Shown piece by piece: positions 17,951-29,049 of a stretch of DNA of 64,000 nucleotides. This DNA is from Paludisphaera rhizosphaerae (GTDB lineage Bacteria > Planctomycetota > Planctomycetia > Isosphaerales > Isosphaeraceae): NCBI RefSeq assembly GCF_011065895.1, contig NZ_JAALCR010000001.1, positions 62,001 to 126,000 on the forward strand. The letters are read 5' to 3'. The stretch's first letter is position 1, and each line of letters begins with the position of its first letter. The position numbers and the translations under genes are program-made. Below the pieces are notes generated by a model. The model saw only the letters and a list, made by a program, of their open reading frames with translations, searched no databases and had not been told where the DNA came from.

Positions 17951-18763
17951 ATGAGCTCCGTTGCACCTCCCTCGAATTACGACCTGCGATTTGAAGTCCT
18001 GGGGATCCCCGTTCGCGTCCATCCTTTTTTCTGGATGTTCAGCGCTCTGCTGGGGATGACCGGCGCCCGGAACGACCTGAGGTTGGTGGCTCTGTGGGTC
18101 GCCTGCGTCTTCGTCTCGATCCTCGTCCACGAGTTCGGACACGCTCTCATGGGGAAGTGGTTCGGCGGATCGCCTTCGATCCTCCTCTACAGCCTGGGAG
18201 GTCTTTGCTACTCCGGCACGGAACGCACCCCCGGCCAGAGGTTGGCGGTGGTCCTGGCCGGTCCTGCCGCGGGTTTCCTGCTCTTCCTGGCGACGTTGCT
18301 CGTCTACAGCCTGCTTTACCACATCACCCCGGCGGAGCACCTGGCGCTCGTCAGACCCTTCGTCGGTCTCACCCCGAACGCGCAAGCCTTCCTCGGCGGA
18401 CTAAGCAAGCTTCCGAGCGGACTGGGTCGAGACGTGAGCCTGATCAGAGAGACGTACGTTCAGATGGTGCAGATCAACCTCTACTGGACGTTGATCAATC
18501 TGTTGCCGATCTGGCCGCTCGACGGTGGGCAGGCGGCTCAGGTGGTGATGACTCAGGCCAATCCCCGCAACGGCCTGCGATGGAGCCACGGCGTTTCCTT
18601 CGTCACGGCTGGCTTGATCGCGATTTTCCTTGGCGTGCAGTCCCAGGATCTGTTCATCACCTTGTTCATGGGATACTTCGCCTATATCAACTACGAACAA
18701 CTCCAGCGGCTGCATGAAGCCAGCCGGTTCAGCAAGGATGACGACGACTGGTGGCGGCGTTGA
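17951..18763 (+). CDS. Site-2 protease family (M50) membrane metalloprotease
   Basis: A 270-residue intramembrane zinc protease. HEFGH (residues 60-64) supplies two zinc ligands and the catalytic Glu, and NLLPIWPLDGGQ (about residues 182-193) the third ligand. There are about six hydrophobic segments and no PDZ or CBS domain, so it is a minimal rhomboid-sized S2P of the kind often of unknown substrate. A GAGGA ribosome site precedes the ATG. The lon gene follows 217 bases later beyond a terminator. Confidence 0.88.
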   Translation: MSSVAPPSNYDLRFEVLGIPVRVHPFFWMFSALLGMTGARNDLRLVALWVACVFVSILVHEFGHALMGKWFGGSPSILLYSLGGLCYSGTERTPGQRLAVVLAGPAAGFLLFLATLLVYSLLYHITPAEHLALVRPFVGLTPNAQAFLGGLSKLPSGLGRDVSLIRETYVQMVQINLYWTLINLLPIWPLDGGQAAQVVMTQANPRNGLRWSHGVSFVTAGLIAIFLGVQSQDLFITLFMGYFAYINYEQLQRLHEASRFSKDDDDWWRR

Positions 18764-18844
18764 ACGCGTGTGCCGAAAAGCAACATGGCGGAAAGCCGCC
18801 CGGGACCGCGTAGTTCGTTGTCTCAGCACGATTTGCGTTGCATT

Positions 18845-18876
18845 GGGGGAGCTTGTAGGGTCCCCCTCTTTCTTTT
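18845..18876 (+). terminator. Rho-independent terminator after the M50 protease gene
   Basis: The stem GGGGGA (18845-18850) pairs with TCCCCC (18861-18866), followed by TCTTTCTTTT. This is a classical intrinsic terminator about 80 bases after the protease stop. A TTGCGT-N17-TAGGGT match overlaps it and could be a weak lon promoter. Confidence 0.65.
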
Positions 18877-18980
18877 CCAGGCAGGATGGACCACAATTCA
18901 CGAGTCCGCCCGCGAAGAGTCCGCATCGGGGCTCGTCCGCCTCGGCGTCCTTTTGAACAGCGCGAGCAGAACGGGGTTTC

Positions 18981-21521
<2,541 letters not shown>

Positions 21522-21529
21522 GTCAGACG

Positions 21530-21711
21530 TCTTCCCCCCTGGACGGGGAAGGCAGACCGCGCAGCGATCAGATGAGGGGGACGACTGCCGAGAAGTTCTC
21601 GGCTGCCAGTTCTCAATTTTCAGCCGAGGGAACGTAATCGCAGTTCTCTGACAACTGAAAACCGAGAACCATTCGTCCTCTACGGACCACCTTCCCCTCC
21701 AGGGGGGAAGT
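21530..21711. repeat. MITE-like inverted-repeat element
   Basis: A roughly 180-base non-coding element between lon and the ABC ATPase gene. Its ends are near-perfect inverted copies: 21531-21552 reads CTTCCCCCCTGGACGGGG plus AAGG, and 21690-21710 is its reverse complement lacking one base. Inside are a 7-1-7 palindrome (CCGAGAA/TTCTCGG, 21588-21602) and a second inverted pair (21608-21622 with 21655-21669, 13 of 15 bases). The layout suits a miniature inverted-repeat element or long RNA hairpin. No transposase is present. Confidence 0.6.
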
Positions 21712-21748
21712 TGGCTTGATTCCGACGACTTCCCCCGCCCGCTCGCTC

Positions 21749-23245
21749 ATGCCTGACCAATCTCCGGATCCCGGCCGCGTTTCGCTGGTCGGACTGACCC
21801 GCTCGTTCTCGGGCGTTCGAGCGTTGAAGGGCGTGGACCTGGACCTCGTCGGCGGCGAGATCCACGCCCTCTGCGGCGAGAACGGCGCAGGGAAGAGTAC
21901 GCTCATCCAGATCCTCGGCGGCGTGGTTCGGCCGGATTCGGGGACGATCACGATCGACGGCGTACCAGCCCGGTTCGCGAACCCCGCCGCGGCCCTCGCG
22001 CGGGGCGTCGCGATCATCTATCAGGAGCTGAGCCTCGTCGACGAGTTCACCGTGGCCGAGAACCTGGCGCTCGGCAACGAGCCTCGTCTGGGCCCCTGGA
22101 TCGACCGCCGGGCCATCCTCCGCGATGCTCGACGAGTGCTCGAAGAACTCGGCTTCGCGATCGACCCGGCGGCTCGCGTCGGTTCGTTTACGATCGGCGA
22201 ACGCCAGCAGGTCGAGATCGCTCGCGCGCTCGGCCGACGGCTTCGCGTGCTGGTCCTCGATGAGCCGACCGCCGCCCTCTCGCGCGCTGAGACGGGGCGG
22301 TTGTTCGACGTCCTTCGCAACATCCGCGATCGAGGCGTGCCGATCCTCTTCGTCTCCCACCACCTGGACGAGGTCTTCGAACTGGCCGACCGGATCACCG
22401 TGCTGCGAGACGGCTCCAAGATCGGCTCTTGGAAGACCTCGGAAATCTCGCTTCCGGAAGTCGTCGCGCACATGGTCGGCGAGGCTGTCGACGTTCGTGA
22501 ACGACCGCCTCGGAAGGCCGCCGCCGAGCCCCGCCTGCGAGTGTCTGGTCTCGTCGGCCGAACGCTCCGGGGGTTGGATCTGGATGTCGCCCCCGGCGAA
22601 GTCGTCGGTTTGACGGGGCTCGCCGGCGCAGGGCATGAGGAACTGGCGTCGATCTTGTTCGGAGCCTCGCGAGCGGAGGCCGGAGAGGTCTCTTGGGAAG
22701 GACGTCCCTTTCGACCCAGACATCCGGCCGAGGCTGCTCGACTGGGGGTCGCCATGATTCCCGCTGACCGTCGCGGCCGGGGTCTGATTCCCTCTCAGGG
22801 GATCCTGGAAAACCTGACGCTCGCCAGCTACCGCGAGTTGTCGGTCGGCGGCTGGCTTCGTCCGTCTCGTCGCTGGGCGCTGGCCCGCGAGTGGTGCGAG
22901 AAGTTCGAGGTCGCCTCGTCGGGGCTCTCCCAGAGCGTGTTGACGCTTTCGGGGGGGAACCAGCAGAAGGTTCTCCTGGCGCGCTGGGCGGCCCGCGATC
23001 CAGAATTGTTCATCCTCAACGAGCCGACCCGCGGAATCGACGTGAAGACCCGCGAGGCGATCCACCGCTGGATCGATGGTCTCGCGGACGCGGGCCGCTG
23101 CGTGTTGCTCATCACGTCCGACGTTCAGGAGATGGCACGGCTCGCCGACCGCTGCGTGATCGTTCGCCAGGGGCGCGTCGCCCGCGAACTGCGTCCGCCC
23201 GACCTCACCGAACACGCCGTCTCCGCAGCCGTGGTTGAGGGCTGA
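21749..23245 (+). CDS. Sugar ABC transporter ATP-binding protein (RbsA-like)
   Basis: A 498-residue protein with two ABC cassettes in tandem. The N-terminal cassette has Walker A GENGAGKSTLIQ, FTIGERQQVEIARAL and Walker B VLVLDEPTAAL. The C-terminal cassette has a degenerate Walker A (GLTGLAGAGHEEL) and LSGGNQQKVLLARW with LNEPTRGIDV, as in RbsA/MglA/XylG. ATG 21749 gives the usual N-terminus; a TTG at 21716 inside the upstream repeat is less likely. The permease gene starts 26 bases downstream. The binding protein is missing here and may be the lipoprotein at 15999. Confidence 0.92.
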   Translation: MPDQSPDPGRVSLVGLTRSFSGVRALKGVDLDLVGGEIHALCGENGAGKSTLIQILGGVVRPDSGTITIDGVPARFANPAAALARGVAIIYQELSLVDEFTVAENLALGNEPRLGPWIDRRAILRDARRVLEELGFAIDPAARVGSFTIGERQQVEIARALGRRLRVLVLDEPTAALSRAETGRLFDVLRNIRDRGVPILFVSHHLDEVFELADRITVLRDGSKIGSWKTSEISLPEVVAHMVGEAVDVRERPPRKAAAEPRLRVSGLVGRTLRGLDLDVAPGEVVGLTGLAGAGHEELASILFGASRAEAGEVSWEGRPFRPRHPAEAARLGVAMIPADRRGRGLIPSQGILENLTLASYRELSVGGWLRPSRRWALAREWCEKFEVASSGLSQSVLTLSGGNQQKVLLARWAARDPELFILNEPTRGIDVKTREAIHRWIDGLADAGRCVLLITSDVQEMARLADRCVIVRQGRVARELRPPDLTEHAVSAAVVEG

Positions 23246-23271
23246 GCCCCCGAGATTATCGAGAGACCGTC

Positions 23272-24216
23272 ATGCCCGCAGCACTCCGACCCATCGTCGC
23301 CCGACTCCCCCAGATCCTCCTGATCGTCGGGGCTCTCGCGCTGATGCTTCGGACCGAACGTTTCTTCACGCCGGGGACGCTCGCCAGCATCCTGGCCCAG
23401 GCCAGCATCATAGGAGTGCTGGCGGTCGGCCAGGCGTTCGTGCTGATCGGCGGCGGCTTCGACCTGTCTCAGGGGGCTCTGCTGGCGCTGATCGCGGCGA
23501 TCGTCGGTCGGCTTTCGCAGGACGCCTGGGGATGGCCTGTCTGCCTGACGGCGGCCTTGCTGGGGGGCCTGCTGCTCGGTTCGCTCAACGGGTTTTTCGT
23601 TTCCGTGGTGAGGACGAACCCGTTCGTCACCACGATGAGCACGCTGCTGATCTTTCGAGGAGCGGCGTTCATCACTCTGAGCGGCGGCCAGATCAAGACG
23701 CCCGTCTTTCAAGGGCTGGATTCGGGATTCAAGTACGGCGAGACGTTCGTCTCCTTCCGTGGCCTGATCTTTCTGGCGGCTGCGTTGATCTCGTGGATCG
23801 TCCTGCGATGGTCAGTCTTCGGGCAGCACGTCTATGCGCTGGGAGGCAACGCTGAAGCTGCGCGGCTGGCCGGCGTTCGGACGATTCGGCTGCGGATCTG
23901 GACCTTCGCCCTCAGCGGTCTAGCGGCGGGAGCGGCGGCCGTGCTCTTTCTAGCCTGGGTGCGGATGGCGAAGGCCGATACGGCCGTCGGCTATGAGTTC
24001 GACTCGATCGCCGCCTGCGTGGTCGGCGGCGTGTCGCTTCAAGGAGGACGGGGAAGCGTTCTGGGGGCGGCAGCCGGCGCCCTGCTCCTTCAGGCGCTCC
24101 GGACTCAGATTACGATGAGCGGATTCCCGGACGAATACCGGACGTTCATCACCGGCGTGGTCATCCTGACCTTCGCCGCCGCCGACGCCCTAGCCCGACG
24201 CAACGAGCGAGCCTGA
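23272..24216 (+). CDS. Sugar ABC transporter permease (RbsC-like)
   Basis: A 314-residue membrane protein with 8-10 helices and the family's conserved cytoplasmic loop motif (QHVYALGGNAEAARLAGV, about residues 184-201) and GVSLQGGRGSVLGAAAGALLL near the C-terminus. This is the ribose/xylose/autoinducer-2 class of importer permeases. It is co-directional with, and 26 bases after, the ATPase gene. A single permease gene implies a homodimeric channel. Confidence 0.9.
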   Translation: MPAALRPIVARLPQILLIVGALALMLRTERFFTPGTLASILAQASIIGVLAVGQAFVLIGGGFDLSQGALLALIAAIVGRLSQDAWGWPVCLTAALLGGLLLGSLNGFFVSVVRTNPFVTTMSTLLIFRGAAFITLSGGQIKTPVFQGLDSGFKYGETFVSFRGLIFLAAALISWIVLRWSVFGQHVYALGGNAEAARLAGVRTIRLRIWTFALSGLAAGAAAVLFLAWVRMAKADTAVGYEFDSIAACVVGGVSLQGGRGSVLGAAAGALLLQALRTQITMSGFPDEYRTFITGVVILTFAAADALARRNERA

Positions 24217-24303
24217 GCCAGCGGCTGGTCTGGCGTTTTTCAGGCGATTCGCGTAGGCTCCCCCGCGCGCTCGGGGGCCTCCACTTCCAGGGAAGGAAGT
24301 TCC

Positions 24304-24969
24304 ATGAAGATCCAGCATCCGCTGCTGATCCAGACGATCGGCCATGTCGGTTCGCACCTGATTCGCGGGCTGGGGAAGACGTGGGACTTCCACTTCCGCT
24401 ACGAGGATCCGGCCGTCGACCCTGAGGTCGCCCGCCGCGAGGGGAAGCGCTACATCTACGCGTTTTTCCACGAGGTGATGCTCTTCCCGGCCTATTACTG
24501 GAACTGGCCGTCGATGAACATCCTCATCAGCGACCACCGCGACGGTGAGATGATCACCCAGGTTGTGAAGCGGCTGGGATTCGGCGTCGTCCGGGGCTCG
24601 ACGACCCGCGGCGGCGCCCGCGCACTCCGCGAGATGACCGAGACCATCACCGAGGGGAACCTCTGCGTGACGCCCGACGGTCCCCGAGGCCCCCGTCGGC
24701 ACGTCCATCAGGGGATCGCGTATCTCGCCAGCCGGACGGGTCTGCCGGTCGTCGGCGCGGGAATGGCGTTCAAGGACTCGTGGCGGGCCAAGAGCTGGGA
24801 CCGTTTCTGCGTCCCCAAGCCATGGAGCAAGGCGGCGGCCGTCACCCCCGCGCCGGTCTTCATCCCCCCCGACGCCGACCGCGAGGCGCTCGAAGCCGGC
24901 CGGGCCGAGATCGAACGTCGCATGAACGCGGCCATGGACGAGGCCGAGGCGTGGGTCGAGAAACTCTGA
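24304..24969 (+). CDS. DUF374 lysophospholipid acyltransferase family protein
   Basis: A 221-residue membrane-associated acyltransferase-like protein. The sequence ISDHRDGEMITQVVKRLGFGVVRGS, the catalytic-type TRGGARALREM and VTPDGPRGPRRHVHQGIAYLA match DUF374, a relative of the PlsC and LpxL acyltransferases. It likely acts in glycerolipid or lipid A-type synthesis at the inner membrane. The ribosome site AGGGAAGGAAG is seven bases from the ATG. The gene stands alone between the ABC permease and a DUF2752 gene. Confidence 0.85.
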   Translation: MKIQHPLLIQTIGHVGSHLIRGLGKTWDFHFRYEDPAVDPEVARREGKRYIYAFFHEVMLFPAYYWNWPSMNILISDHRDGEMITQVVKRLGFGVVRGSTTRGGARALREMTETITEGNLCVTPDGPRGPRRHVHQGIAYLASRTGLPVVGAGMAFKDSWRAKSWDRFCVPKPWSKAAAVTPAPVFIPPDADREALEAGRAEIERRMNAAMDEAEAWVEKL

Positions 24970-25072
24970 TCCGGGGTTGCCGTAAATCGCCCAAGCGAGT
25001 AGGTTGCCGAGGCATTTCCGGACGATTCAAGTCCGACGGTCGGCGTCTCGATGAGCGCCCCGGTCTCCTGCG

Positions 25073-25714
25073 ATGAATCAACACCCGCCGAGTCGACCCC
25101 TTTCGCAGCCGGTCCGGTGGTCCTTCGCGGCCCTGGCGGTCGGACTGATGGTCATGCTGGCGATCGGCCGAAGCCTGAAGCCCGACCCTCGCGGTTACGG
25201 CTCGCACGAGCGGCTTGGGCTGGCTCCGTGTTCGTATCTGGCCTCGACGGGACGGTTCTGCCCCTTCTGCGGGGCGACGACCGCCGTGGCCGAGACGACG
25301 CGGGGGCGACTGGTTCGAGCCTGGCGGGCCAACCCCGCGGGGGCTCTGCTGGGCGTGCTGGCCGGGCCTTTGGTCGTCTGGTTGATGCTGGGCGTCTGGA
25401 CGCGACTGCCGATCGGCTTTCGCTCGCCGGGGACGCCGCTGGTGGGCCTGCTGTTCCTGCTGGTCCTGGTGGGTTCCGCATTCTGGTTGATGCGATTTCT
25501 TGACGGCCCGGCCGACATGGCCCCCGCCGGCGCGGCGCCGGTTTCAGGCCCGACCCGGCCCACGCCCGAACCAAGGAAGGAGGGGGCGGCCAATGACCCC
25601 CCGTACGATGACGAGGATGCGACGTCTCTCCGCCCACGCGGTGGCCTTCGCCCTGCTGCTGACCCTCGCGGGCTGCGACCCGCGGACCCTGATGTACTTC
25701 CTCCAGCCCTATGA
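25073..25714 (+). CDS. DUF2752 membrane protein
   Basis: A 213-residue protein with three membrane segments (about residues 17-37, 97-118, 124-145). The core RFCPFCGATTAVAETTRGRLVRAWRAN is the DUF2752 signature: CxxC followed by a helix with R/AxxAW. Function of this family is unknown. The last 70 residues are hydrophilic and Pro-rich, and the last 122 bases overlap the next gene in another frame, so the real C-terminus of either protein deserves caution. Confidence 0.75.
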   Translation: MNQHPPSRPLSQPVRWSFAALAVGLMVMLAIGRSLKPDPRGYGSHERLGLAPCSYLASTGRFCPFCGATTAVAETTRGRLVRAWRANPAGALLGVLAGPLVVWLMLGVWTRLPIGFRSPGTPLVGLLFLLVLVGSAFWLMRFLDGPADMAPAGAAPVSGPTRPTPEPRKEGAANDPPYDDEDATSLRPRGGLRPAADPRGLRPADPDVLPPAL

Positions 25715-26303
25715 GCCGACGATCCCCGCGCCCGGGCCTTCGCTGAAGGGGAAGAAGGTCGTCGTCCTGACCGCCGCGGATGCGGGGACGTTGAGCCGAT
25801 TCCCGGGCCTCGAACGCGACCTCTCCCGGCAGTTCATCAGTGATCTGAAGAAGAACAAGAAGATCACGATGGTCGAAAGCGAGAAGGCCGGCGACTGGAT
25901 CGAAGCCCATCCCAAGTGGTCCGACCCAGTCCAGGCCGCCCGCGACTTCGAGGCGGACGTGGTGGTCGTTCTGGAAGTGGAGAACTTCGAGACCCGGCAC
26001 CCGGGCGACCTCAACGTCCTCCAGGGGAAGGCCAAGGTCCATATCCAGGCGTTCGAGCTGAAGTACCCCACCAACAGCAAGGGGAAGCCGCTGACCGACC
26101 AGGAGAAGGAGTCGGAGTCGATCTACGACGACTACCAGGAGTCCGAGTTCCCCAAGCGCGGGCCGATCCCGATGGATTCCGGCGTGGGCGAGCCGACCTT
26201 CAAGAGCAAGTTCCTCAAGGTCGTTGCCGACGAATGCTCCTGGCACTTCATCGAGCACGCTCAGGAGGACATGATCGAGGACGTCCGCTTCAACGGCCGT
26301 TGA
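25593..26303 (+). CDS. Hypothetical lipoprotein
   Basis: A 236-residue predicted lipoprotein. Residues 9-25 are hydrophobic and end in the lipobox LTLAGC. The mature part is mixed alpha/beta with strand-like VVVLTAADAG and VVVVLEVENFE, like the fold of TolB-N or GNA1162-type lipoproteins, but I cannot assign it. ATG 25593 is chosen for an AAGGAGGGGG ribosome site about eight bases upstream. Methionines at 25608 and 25617 would also leave a lipobox. It overlaps the DUF2752 gene by 122 bases. Confidence 0.75.
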   Translation: MTPRTMTRMRRLSAHAVAFALLLTLAGCDPRTLMYFLQPYEPTIPAPGPSLKGKKVVVLTAADAGTLSRFPGLERDLSRQFISDLKKNKKITMVESEKAGDWIEAHPKWSDPVQAARDFEADVVVVLEVENFETRHPGDLNVLQGKAKVHIQAFELKYPTNSKGKPLTDQEKESESIYDDYQESEFPKRGPIPMDSGVGEPTFKSKFLKVVADECSWHFIEHAQEDMIEDVRFNGR

Positions 26304-26336
26304 CCTCGATCGCCGAAACCTGAGATGAGAACCACC

Positions 26337-26387
26337 ACGGCCGGGCTCCGCCGCGAATCGCAGGCGAGCCCGGCCGTTCGTGCGTTC
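26337..26387 (+). terminator. Hairpin terminator after the lipoprotein gene
   Basis: An 11-bp perfect stem (26337-26347 with 26367-26377) is followed by a T-containing tract (TTCGTGCGTTCTT). It lies 34 bases after the lipoprotein stop. Confidence 0.6.
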
Positions 26388-26412
26388 TTGCACGAATCCC
26401 GTTGGAATTCGG

Positions 26413-26441
26413 TTGAATGCACGTCTCTCGACGTTTATCAT
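26413..26441 (+). promoter_or_regulatory. Sigma-70-like promoter for the ThuA-like gene
   Basis: TTGAAT (26413-26418) and TATCAT (26436-26441) are separated by exactly 17 bases, a near-consensus housekeeping promoter. It would start transcription near 26448, about 100 bases before the GTG start of the next gene. Confidence 0.6.
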
Positions 26442-26551
26442 CGGACGTGTGAAAGCGGCGATCCCGGTGCGGACGCGCTCTCATCCCACCTAGGTTTGAT
26501 TTCCCGCCATCGCCCCCGCCCGAAACCTGGACCCCCTCCAGGAGGATCTCG

Positions 26552-27313
26552 GTGATTCTTGCCCGCCGATTGTTCGTGCGTGATTTCGCGTCGGCCTTTT
26601 GTCTGATCGCCTGCGTATCCGCGTCGGCTTCTGTTTACGCTCAGACGTCCAAGCCTGTCCGCGTGCGGATCTGGTGCGAGGGCGAGTCGTCGGCGTCCGT
26701 CTATCCCAAGGGGGTCGACGCGGCTCTGGCGGAGGGACTGGCTCGTCATTCCGATTTTCGAATCACCCGGGCGCGGCTCGACGAGCCTCAAGCGGGGCTC
26801 GCCGATCAGGCCCTCGACGACACCGACGTCCTCCTCTGGTGGGGTCGGGCCCGTCACGACGAACTTCCCGACGATCGCGCCGAGGCGGTCGCCGCCCGCG
26901 TCCGCGACGGTCGGCTCGGCCTTGTGGCGCTCTACGCCTCTTGCGGCAGCAAGCCGTTCCGACTTTTGATGTCGGGGACCCCCTGCGAGCCTGCCAGCTG
27001 GCGCGAGGACGGCCGGCCGGAGTTCGTCGCGGTGAGGGCTCCCGACCATCCCATCGCCGCGGGAATCGTTCCCTTCACCATTCCCAAGACTGACATGTTC
27101 TCTGAGCCGTTCGCAGTTCCCGAGCCTGAAACCGTCGTCTTCGTGTCGACCTGGGAGCGCGGGGAGACCGTCCGCAGCGGCCTGACCTGGACCGTCGGCA
27201 AGGGGAGGGTCGTCTATCTCCGGACCGGCTCCGAATCGTATCCCGTCCTGTTCCACCCCGCAGTCCGGCACTCGATCGCGAACTCCCTCTCCTGGAGCGC
27301 CCGGCGCCACTGA
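26552..27313 (+). CDS. Exported ThuA-like (trehalose utilisation) domain protein
   Basis: A 253-residue protein with a signal peptide (to about residue 30, ASVYAQT). The body has a glutamine-amidotransferase-like ThuA fold: VRVRIWCEGE, TDVLLWWGRARHDEL, LVALYASCGSKPF, PDHPIAAGI and GKGRVVYLRTGSESYPV. ThuA-like domains are abundant in planctomycetes and are tied to sugar metabolism, but their reaction is mostly unproven. It starts at GTG 26552 with GGAGG seven bases upstream. It is monocistronic, with its own promoter. Confidence 0.8.
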   Translation: MILARRLFVRDFASAFCLIACVSASASVYAQTSKPVRVRIWCEGESSASVYPKGVDAALAEGLARHSDFRITRARLDEPQAGLADQALDDTDVLLWWGRARHDELPDDRAEAVAARVRDGRLGLVALYASCGSKPFRLLMSGTPCEPASWREDGRPEFVAVRAPDHPIAAGIVPFTIPKTDMFSEPFAVPEPETVVFVSTWERGETVRSGLTWTVGKGRVVYLRTGSESYPVLFHPAVRHSIANSLSWSARRH

Positions 27314-27385
27314 GAGCGGCCTCGGTGAAGCGAATGATGCGAGGCGGCAGGCTTGGGTCGACCCTGCGCCGGTGCGGCTGAGTTG

Positions 27386-27413
27386 TTGACTGGCCCTATC
27401 ACGGTCTTATAAT
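27386..27413 (+). promoter_or_regulatory. Sigma-70-like promoter for the redoxin gene
   Basis: TTGACT (27386-27391) and a perfect TATAAT (27408-27413) are 16 bases apart. The best -10 element in the window, it would give a leader of about 235 bases before the ATG at 27655. A small hairpin (GCTTTC/GAAAGC, 27511-27526) lies in that leader. Confidence 0.65.
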
Positions 27414-27654
27414 CGGTCGATCGAAGCATCCCGAGGGCGTCCGGACATCCGCAGAGGGTCGAAGCGGACGGAGCTCTCGAAAACGGCAAGCCGTGTAGAC
27501 CAGCTATAACGCTTTCTTCAGAAAGCTGAGCGTTCCGAGGGTTCGTCGTCGTCCGGCGGCTCTCGCCTCGACCGATCGGTGGTTCGTCATGTGGGCGGGA
27601 GTCGCGCGGAGGACGCCCGGCCCAGACCTCACACCCCAGACGGAGTCAGCCTCG

Positions 27655-28257
27655 ATGCGGAAAGTTCTTCTCGGCTTGGTCGTCGCAGCCCTGGCGACCC
27701 CGGCGTTCGCCAACGACAAGGTGAAGATCGGCGACAAGGCTCCGGTCTTCTCGGGCATCCCGGCCGTTTCGGCGACCGGCGAGCAGGCCAGCCTGACCCT
27801 TTCGGACCTGAAGGACGACGTCGTCGTCCTCGTCTTCCTCGCCAACCACTGCCCGGCCGTTCTGGGCGTTGAGGACCGCCTCAACGAGTTCACCACCGCC
27901 TACAAGGACAAGGGCGTCACCGTCGTCGGCGTTTGCGTCGCCGACCAGGAAGGCGACAAGCTCCCGGCCGTCGCCAAGCGGATCGCCGACAAGAACGACG
28001 CCAAGATCAACTACCTGTACGGCCACGACGAGACCCAGGCCATCGGCAAGGCCTACGGCGCCAAGACCACCCCGACCTTCTTCGTCCTGGACAAGAATCG
28101 CAACGTCCAGTACATCGGCGCCTTCGATGACAACCCGAAGGAAGAGAAGGTCAGCAAGCACTACGTGAAGGACGCCGTTGACGCCCTTCTCGCCGGCAAG
28201 ACCCCGGAAGTCACCGAGACCAAGGCCCCGGGGTGCGGCATCGGCTACAAGAAGTGA
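27655..28257 (+). CDS. Exported redoxin with NHCP active site
   Basis: A 200-residue periplasmic thioredoxin-fold protein of the AhpC/TSA-redoxin group. The signal peptide is residues 1-19 (cut near AFA-ND). The active site is NHCPAV with a single Cys66 instead of CxxC, then the fold's cis-Pro loop TTPTFFVLD. A second Cys194 lies in a C-terminal APGCGIGYKK tail and could be the resolving residue. ATG 27655 gives the signal peptide; upstream in-frame sequence is not protein-like. A TlpA-like gene follows at 28357. Peroxidase or reductase activity is inferred. Confidence 0.85.
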   Translation: MRKVLLGLVVAALATPAFANDKVKIGDKAPVFSGIPAVSATGEQASLTLSDLKDDVVVLVFLANHCPAVLGVEDRLNEFTTAYKDKGVTVVGVCVADQEGDKLPAVAKRIADKNDAKINYLYGHDETQAIGKAYGAKTTPTFFVLDKNRNVQYIGAFDDNPKEEKVSKHYVKDAVDALLAGKTPEVTETKAPGCGIGYKK

Positions 28258-28356
28258 GTCGGGACGCCTTCAAGGCGACCAACTGAAACTCTCGGGCCGT
28301 CGGACCTTTTGGTCCGACGGCTCGCTTCGCTTCACCCGATCGAGGAACCTGTGGCC

Positions 28357-28890
28357 ATGATCCGCAAATCCGCCCTGCTCTCGGTCTGCCTGGTCGCCTC
28401 GCTCGCGTGCTTCGGTCGCGCCGGCGATACGAAGACCGACGCGGTGACGCTCCGTCAACTCACGTGGGCCGATTTCCAGAAGCACCTCGCCTCCACCAAG
28501 GACGCGAAGTTTACGATCGTCGACGCCTGGGCCACCACTTGCGGCCCTTGCAAGCAGAACTTCCCCCACCTCGTCGAGATGTACCACAAGTACGGCGACA
28601 AGGGGCTGGCCGTCGTCTCGCTGTCGCTCGACGACTACGAAGATTCCAAGGCGGTCGCCGACGCTGAGAAGTTTCTCCGCGAAAAGAAGGCGACTTTCAC
28701 CAACGTCCTCCTGAAGGAGGAGTTCGGCGTCGGCTTCGACAAGTTGAACATCAGCGCCATCCCCGCCGTATTCCTCTATGGACCCGACGGTAAAGAGATC
28801 GCCAGGTTCACCATGGAAGACGTGGACAACCAGTTCACCTATGAGCAGGTGGAAAAGGACGTCCGCCAGCGACTCGGCGTCTCCAACTGA
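28357..28890 (+). CDS. Exported TlpA/ResA-like thioredoxin
   Basis: A 177-residue periplasmic thioredoxin with a signal peptide (residues 1-22) and a classical redox pair Cys62/Cys65 in TTCGPCKQNFP, plus the cis-Pro loop ISAIPAVFLYGPDG. It would act as a thiol-disulfide reductant in the periplasm. It is 99 bases after the single-Cys redoxin in the same direction and may reduce it. The DsbD-like protein at 39028 could supply electrons. Confidence 0.88.
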   Translation: MIRKSALLSVCLVASLACFGRAGDTKTDAVTLRQLTWADFQKHLASTKDAKFTIVDAWATTCGPCKQNFPHLVEMYHKYGDKGLAVVSLSLDDYEDSKAVADAEKFLREKKATFTNVLLKEEFGVGFDKLNISAIPAVFLYGPDGKEIARFTMEDVDNQFTYEQVEKDVRQRLGVSN

Positions 28891-29049
28891 CCTTGGGGCC
28901 GGCCGATCGTTTGTGTTACAGTGTCTGCTTCGGTCCGGACTCCTTCCTTGGGGCCGGCCGCCACTCAGAGTCGGTTCACAAGAGGCAAGGAAGGGGATAG
29001 TCCCCGGCCCTTTTGGAACAAACTCTCATACGAGAAAAGACGAACGGCG

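Noticed and set aside
21680-23215. Minus-strand open frame of 511 codons over the ABC ATPase gene
   Set aside because: Antisense to a gene with intact Walker and signature motifs.
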